Shown here one piece after another: positions 7,703 through 11,227 of a stretch of 11,227 nt of DNA. A model generated the notes under the pieces. The model was not told the DNA's origin. It worked only from the letters and a program-made list of their open reading frames with translations, and did no database searches. Source of the DNA: Gammaproteobacteria bacterium. GTDB lineage: Bacteria; Pseudomonadota; Gammaproteobacteria; Comchoanobacterales; Comchoanobacteraceae. The position numbers and the translations under genes are program-made. How positions within the stretch are numbered: the first letter of the stretch is position 1; each line of letters begins with the position of its first letter. The stretch spans positions 1 through 11,227 of the forward strand of contig JAURNZ010000079.1 in the NCBI GenBank assembly GCA_030829925.1, in the 5' to 3' direction.

Positions 7703-9036
7703 TAAATAACACCCAATGACTTAAAGTTTAGGGTTTTTCTGATTAGAATGATGCTGATTACAGTTCTGGTAAATTCAGAAATTAAAGAGGCATAAGCAAC
7801 CCCGATCATGCCATAGTCTTTGAAAGCATAGGCCAATATGATGCAAAGCACGATGCGTATGTAATAGGTGAAATTAGCATATGTCGTATTGCCTGTGAAA
7901 GCAAATAATGCGCTTTTAGGGCCGCATATCGAAGTAAAAGTATAGGTGATACACATGATTTGAATAAGTGGTGCAGCATCAATGTAATTAAGGCCATAAA
8001 AAAATAAAATAATTTCTTTAGCGTAATGATGTAGGCCATAAGCACCTAAGAAAAGCACCAATGTATTAATTAATAAGGATTGGTTCCATAATTCTTGAAC
8101 CATTTTTTTATCTTTTGAGCTTTTTACTATGCTGCTGACTGATGGAATGATGTGTTGGAAAATACCTACAGGGATTGCTAGCAGTATGATAGAGGCGCCT
8201 ATTGCAACCCCGTAAATGCCAAGTTCTGAATGAGATTGAGCGAAATATATCATGATAATAAAATCAATTTTAAGCATGGCTTTTTTTGAAAAGTTTGTTA
8301 GTAGCTGAGCTCTTGCACCTTTGTTCCACGTATGCATTTTAGGTATGAGTTTATTTTTATGATATTGATGTTTGAAGCATTCGTATATGATTGGTGATCT
8401 GATCTTGATTGCTATTAAGCAACTTATTAAGTTAAAAATATTGACTAGCATAAAGAGCATTAAAACAAGTGATAAGCTAGCTTGGAGTAGGTCGGTGTAT
8501 ATAGTAACTATAATGAGCAGTATCATTGCAGCATTTGTTTGCACATAGAAAAAGTAGGTGAATAGTCTTACTTTGAAATCACATAGTAAATAATTAGAGA
8601 GTATATTCGTTGCAGCGTAGAAAGGTGCTGTAAATAAAATGGTTGTTATAATTTTTTCAAATTCTGTTAATTTATGGTCGAAATAAAGGGAGAACGGATC
8701 AATTATGAAAAATAGAATTGAAAACAAAATAAAAGACATAATGACTGGTTTATTGAAAACTTCAATGTTCCATGAGATATAAATATTTAAACGTCTTAAA
8801 GCCTTTTCTTTAAGATATAGTGTTAGAAAATATTTAGAATTTGAGTCTGTTCCAAGCGCAAGGAAAGTTGCTAACAAACTATTAATCATTAATGTGTAAG
8901 ATATGACACCAAATTGATCTTTGTTAAGTATGTGTGTTAATGCAATGCTTAATGCATAGTTAAAAGAAAACCCAATTAAGCCGATGATCATTGGAATGAA
9001 AGCTTTTTGTAAAGTTGATTTGTGTATTTTAAGCAT
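7702..9036 (-). CDS. Wzx-like oligosaccharide flippase paralog 4
   Basis: Multi-helix inner-membrane protein of 444 residues. It aligns with paralog 5 with no gap over the full length; by hand count 21 of the first 50 and 29 of the last 54 positions are identical. Landmarks are DQFGVISYTL (40-49), LGTDSNSKYF (61-70), DPFSLYF (113-119), AQLLTNFSKKAMLKIDF (243-259, buried D258), LGIYGVAI (272-279), IFQHIIPSV (292-300), LWNQSL (316-321), RIVLCIILA (394-402), GMIGVAYASLISE (409-421) and the tail KSLGVI. It lies directly behind the best promoter in the window and is probably the first gene of a four-flippase transcript. No clear Shine-Dalgarno sequence precedes the ATG. Substrate unknown. Confidence 0.88.
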   Translation of the reverse strand: MLKIHKSTLQKAFIPMIIGLIGFSFNYALSIALTHILNKDQFGVISYTLMINSLLATFLALGTDSNSKYFLTLYLKEKALRRLNIYISWNIEVFNKPVIMSFILFSILFFIIDPFSLYFDHKLTEFEKIITTILFTAPFYAATNILSNYLLCDFKVRLFTYFFYVQTNAAMILLIIVTIYTDLLQASLSLVLMLFMLVNIFNLISCLIAIKIRSPIIYECFKHQYHKNKLIPKMHTWNKGARAQLLTNFSKKAMLKIDFIIMIYFAQSHSELGIYGVAIGASIILLAIPVGIFQHIIPSVSSIVKSSKDKKMVQELWNQSLLINTLVLFLGAYGLHHYAKEIILFFYGLNYIDAAPLIQIMCITYTFTSICGPKSALFAFTGNTTYANFTYYIRIVLCIILAYAFKDYGMIGVAYASLISEFTRTVISIILIRKTLNFKSLGVI

Positions 9037-9052
9037 ATATTGGTCTATAAAT

Positions 9053-9084
9053 AATTGAAATTTATTATAGGTTAGATTTCAATT
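9053..9084. repeat. Dyad of 9-base arms centred on the -10 box
   Basis: AATTGAAAT at 9053-9061 and ATTTCAATT at 9076-9084 are perfect inverted copies separated by 14 bases. The centre falls at the edge of the TATAAT at 9064-9069. A symmetric site over a promoter core is what a dimeric repressor would bind. It could equally fold as an RNA hairpin in read-through transcripts. The arms are AT-rich, so chance is not excluded. Confidence 0.45.
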
Positions 9085-9092
9085 TTTGACAA
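9064..9092 (-). promoter_or_regulatory. Strong sigma70-type promoter ahead of flippase paralog 4
   Basis: Read on the minus strand, TTGTCA (9087-9092, five of six consensus bases) is followed by exactly 17 bases and a perfect TATAAT (9064-9069). Transcription would begin near 9057, leaving a leader of about 20 bases before the ATG at 9034-9036. This is clearly the best promoter match in the intergenic DNA of the window, and it lies in the one large gap of the flippase array. It would drive paralogs 4, 3, 2 and 1. Confidence 0.65.
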
Positions 9093-9231
9093 AAAATCTA
9101 ATCAAGCAAGTAAAAAATAGTATTCAAGGTAATGGCCATAGAAGGCTGGTCAGGACATTTGCTTCAATTACCATAGTAGGTAAATTACAAATTGAGCTTT
9201 GACATGTTTTTTTCCTATTCATCTAACCTAT
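9067..9231. repeat. 11-base inverted repeat spanning the intergenic gap
   Basis: ATAGGTTAGAT at 9067-9077 and its perfect reverse complement ATCTAACCTAT at 9221-9231 bracket 143 bases. The left arm overlaps the -10 box and one arm of the 9-base dyad. No flanking target duplication is seen (TTTATT on the left, TGGATG on the right), so a small transposon is not favoured. In RNA reading through from paralog 5 the arms could pair, which would exclude the local 9053-9084 hairpin. Confidence 0.5.
9112..9172 (-). terminator. Weak terminator candidate behind flippase paralog 5
   Basis: On the minus strand, GGTAAT (9167-9172) can pair with ATTACC (9128-9133), with GAAG (9162-9165) and CTTC (9141-9144) as an inner stem. 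A run of six T follows at 9112-9117. The stem is broken and the T run sits about ten bases from it, so this is a poor intrinsic terminator. Its position between paralog 5 and the paralog 4 promoter is the main argument for it. Confidence 0.2.
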
Positions 9232-9245
9232 TGGATGTTTAATTT

Positions 9246-10580
9246 TTAGAAAATGCCCAAAGGCTTTAAATGGACTTTTTTCTTGATGACAATAATTACG
9301 TAAATATTTCTAATCAGTTCAGAAATAAAAGATGCGTATGCAATGCCAATCAGTCCATGGTTTTGAAAGCAAAATGCCAAAATTATACAAAGTACGATAC
9401 GTAAACAATAAGAGATGCTGCAATATTGTGCATGACCTGTTAGCGCAAGGAGAATGTGATTCAATCCGCTAATTGATGTTAAAGTATATGTTACAGCAAG
9501 GATCTTTAAAATCGGTGCAGCAGCTAAATATTCTTGGCCAAAAAATGTTAGGATGATTGTTTTTGTGAAAAATAACATCAGCATTGAAAAAATAAGCAGA
9601 ATGAAATTATTAAGTGCTAAACATTGATTCCACTTAGTTTGGAATGTTCTTGTTTTTGATTTGTTTTCCAAGAGGGTGCTTACTTCAGGGACAAGGTGTT
9701 GAAAAACACCCATAGGTATGAAAGTTAAAAATATAGCGGTATTGATTGCCACACCGTAGATACCGAGAGCTACATGAGAACTCATGAAAAAAACCAAAAT
9801 AAAATAGTCAATTTTAAGCATGATGATGGACCCAAAGTTACCCATCAATTGTATTAAGGCGCTTTTGTTCCAAAGTGAGGTATTATTGTGTGTCAGCTTG
9901 ATATGATTGTTCGGGTGAAAACATTGATAGATACGTGGTGAAGTAACTTTGATTGTGATGAAGCATATTAACATATGCAAAATACTCACCAGTAAAAATA
10001 CTGATAAAATAAAATCAAGTCGATCAGAAACCCTATTTGTATATAAGCCAAGTAGTATAAAGATAATCATTAGCGTATTGATTTGGATATAGCTAAAATA
10101 GGTCGCCAATTTAACTTTTTCGTCACTTAAGAGATAGGCGTTTAATATGCTTGATATGGCATGCAAGGGTGCTGCAAAAAATAATACGGTCAGTATTTTT
10201 GTAGTATCGGTGAAGTTGTGGGAAAAATATAATTCAAAGGGGTCAACGAATAAAAATATGATTGTAAAACATATCAAGGATATGGATACAGTTTTTTTGA
10301 CAAATTGTATATTCCAAGCAATGTATTGCGTGAGGTCTTTAAAGTCATTATGTCTGAGATAAGTACTACTAAAGTACTTTGAATTAGCATTTGTTCCCCC
10401 AGCAATCAAGGAAGAAAGTAGGATGCTAATAAATATTGTGTAGTTAATTAATCCAAATTGTGCGGTTGATAAAGTTTTGGTTAGTAAGATACTTAGAGTA
10501 AATTGGAGGCAAAACCCAGTGATGCATATTGCCAGTGGTAGTAAAGCTTGTTTGAGAATTGATCTTCCGATACTAAACAT
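9246..10580 (-). CDS. Wzx-like oligosaccharide flippase paralog 5 (rightmost)
   Basis: Multi-helix inner-membrane protein of 444 residues from the ATG at 10578-10580. An in-frame TTG at 10587-10589 would add three residues. The ATG is preferred because it makes the protein align with paralog 4 residue for residue from Met1, with no gap. Landmarks are AQFGLINYTI (40-49), GGTNANSKYF (61-70, Asn64 where paralog 4 has Asp), DPFELYF (113-119), IQLMGNFGSIIMLKIDY (243-259, buried D258), LGIYGVAI (272-279), VFQHLVPEV (292-300), KWNQCL (316-321), RIVLCIILA (394-402), GLIGIAYASFISE (409-421) and the tail KPLGIF. It follows the FkbM gene by 46 bases with no clear promoter between, so the two are probably co-transcribed. 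A 209-base gap separates it from paralog 4. Substrate unknown. Confidence 0.88.
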   Translation of the reverse strand: MFSIGRSILKQALLPLAICITGFCLQFTLSILLTKTLSTAQFGLINYTIFISILLSSLIAGGTNANSKYFSSTYLRHNDFKDLTQYIAWNIQFVKKTVSISLICFTIIFLFVDPFELYFSHNFTDTTKILTVLFFAAPLHAISSILNAYLLSDEKVKLATYFSYIQINTLMIIFILLGLYTNRVSDRLDFILSVFLLVSILHMLICFITIKVTSPRIYQCFHPNNHIKLTHNNTSLWNKSALIQLMGNFGSIIMLKIDYFILVFFMSSHVALGIYGVAINTAIFLTFIPMGVFQHLVPEVSTLLENKSKTRTFQTKWNQCLALNNFILLIFSMLMLFFTKTIILTFFGQEYLAAAPILKILAVTYTLTSISGLNHILLALTGHAQYCSISYCLRIVLCIILAFCFQNHGLIGIAYASFISELIRNIYVIIVIKKKVHLKPLGIF

Positions 10581-10626
10581 TGTGCTCAAGGTTATCTAAG
10601 TTTAAAATGGTTACACGTTTAATTAA

Positions 10627-11227
10627 TTATTGAAATAAGTGAAAGCGGTATGAATTGCCAAAAAGCGAGATTGCTTTGTTGAGGAAGTTGTGGATTCGTC
10701 TCACTTGCTTATTTCTATTTTTTACTTTGTAGAACAATTCATTAAATCTATCGAACTCGGGTAGTAGACTATCTGGAAGCTTTTTTAGAGCAATTTCAAT
10801 CAAATCAAATCGGTTATAAACAATCAAGCACGCAAAATAAGCCGACCATTTTTTCACATCAAAAGATTGCAGGGCCATGGATTCTGGTGACCTAAGAAAT
10901 AAAGCATCACCGAAAACACATTGACCATAGTTATTATATGCATTTCGCTCCCATCTGCATAAATTTACAAAGTCAATAAATTCAAAATCATACTCTGCCA
11001 AAGTCTTGCATACATCCCCAAATAATGGTTGATTTTTGTACAATTCGACAAATTCGATTTCCAAGTCAAGTCCAATAGCTGATGATAAATAACTTGATGC
11101 GCCTTTAAGAACATCATTTTCAGCACCTTGAATATCAATTTTTATAAAATCAACAACAGGGATATCTATACAATTCAATGAAATGCAATTGAAAGACATA
11201 TTCTCAATAATATCGAACCTTTCTGCG
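10627..11227 (-). CDS. FkbM-family SAM-dependent methyltransferase, C-terminal part
   Basis: The reading frame is open to the right edge, giving 199 residues of the C-terminal part; the true start lies outside, and the Met at 11197-11199 is internal. The recognisable core is VDFIKIDIQGAENDVLKGA, the signature of FkbM methyltransferases after their Rossmann core. It is preceded by a variable strand (CISLNCIDIP) and followed by LDLEIEFVELYKNQPLFGDV and the ...GDALFLRS strand that usually ends the domain. FkbM enzymes O-methylate sugars or natural products, and relatives are common in surface-polysaccharide loci, which fits the flippases downstream. About 90 residues follow the domain: a tail with no motif I recognise, probably helical (KKWSAYFACLIVYNRFDLIE, then a basic KVKNRNKQVRRIHNFLNK). 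The acceptor substrate is unknown. Confidence 0.85.
   Translation of the reverse strand, partial: AERFDIIENMSFNCISLNCIDIPVVDFIKIDIQGAENDVLKGASSYLSSAIGLDLEIEFVELYKNQPLFGDVCKTLAEYDFEFIDFVNLCRWERNAYNNYGQCVFGDALFLRSPESMALQSFDVKKWSAYFACLIVYNRFDLIEIALKKLPDSLLPEFDRFNELFYKVKNRNKQVRRIHNFLNKAISLFGNSYRFHLFQ

Noticed and set aside
9053..9087. Hairpin followed by TTTTT on the plus strand, terminator-like
   Set aside because: There is no plus-strand gene to terminate; the same symmetry is better explained at the minus-strand promoter.
9132..9176. 14-residue plus-strand open frame (MAIEGWSGHLLQLP) in the 209-base gap, with AAGG just upstream
   Set aside because: Too short to judge, ribosome-site spacing too tight, and the TTGACA at 9086-9091 has no good -10 box at a proper distance.
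9067..9231. Miniature transposon bounded by the 11-base inverted repeat
   Set aside because: Flanking sequences show no target-site duplication and no second copy is present in the window.
6770..10296. Runs of seven T inside flippase genes as phase-variation tracts
   Set aside because: Runs of this length also occur in argS and trkA and are expected at this base composition; all frames are intact.
10147..10362. 71-codon open frame on the plus strand
   Set aside because: It lies inside flippase paralog 5, whose reading is strongly supported; no promoter or ribosome binding site.
10581..10589. TTG start giving flippase paralog 5 three extra residues
   Set aside because: The ATG at 10578-10580 gives an exact gapless match to paralog 4 from residue 1, so the TTG is probably not used.

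Overview
The window reads almost entirely on the minus strand and is AT-rich. The ArgS protein, down to its last residues (LGIETIDFM, compared from memory with E. coli LGIETVERM), and a two-lobed TrkA suggest a low-GC gammaproteobacterium. I cannot name the genus from sequence alone. The proline-tRNA ligase is of the archaeal/eukaryote-like type 3, not the usual proteobacterial type.

Layout in transcription order (right to left): a 5'-truncated FkbM-family methyltransferase (10627-11227), then five consecutive, complete, related membrane proteins of the Wzx-like oligosaccharide flippase family (9246-10580, 7702-9036, 6371-7702, 4953-6302, 3549-4913), then three housekeeping genes: trkA (2132-3451), argS (359-2083) and the start of proS (1-351). 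No tRNA, rRNA, CRISPR, integrase or transposase was seen. No stretch longer than 300 bases lacks a gene; the longest gap is 209 bases (9037-9245).

The most unusual content is the five-gene flippase array. The proteins are 443-454 residues long, align from end to end and share landmark positions: an Asp in a mid-protein membrane helix, a W-N/D-[KQ]-[STC]-L motif near residue 320, a G-x-x-G-[IV] segment near the C-terminus, and a closing K-[PS]-x-x-x-[IF]. They fall into two groups: the two leftmost genes, and the three rightmost genes, of which the rightmost two are closest (444 residues each, aligning without a gap). No glycosyltransferase or polymerase lies between them. The likely setting is a surface-glycan locus whose enzymes lie beyond the right edge, with the FkbM protein as a glycan-modifying member. 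Why five flippases are kept together is not explained by anything visible here.

The 209-base gap between the two closest flippases carries the best promoter in the window (TTGTCA, 17 bases, TATAAT), with a 9-base dyad centred on the -10 box and an 11-base inverted repeat spanning most of the gap. This suggests that the left four flippase genes form their own transcription unit, separate from or internal to the FkbM-led one.
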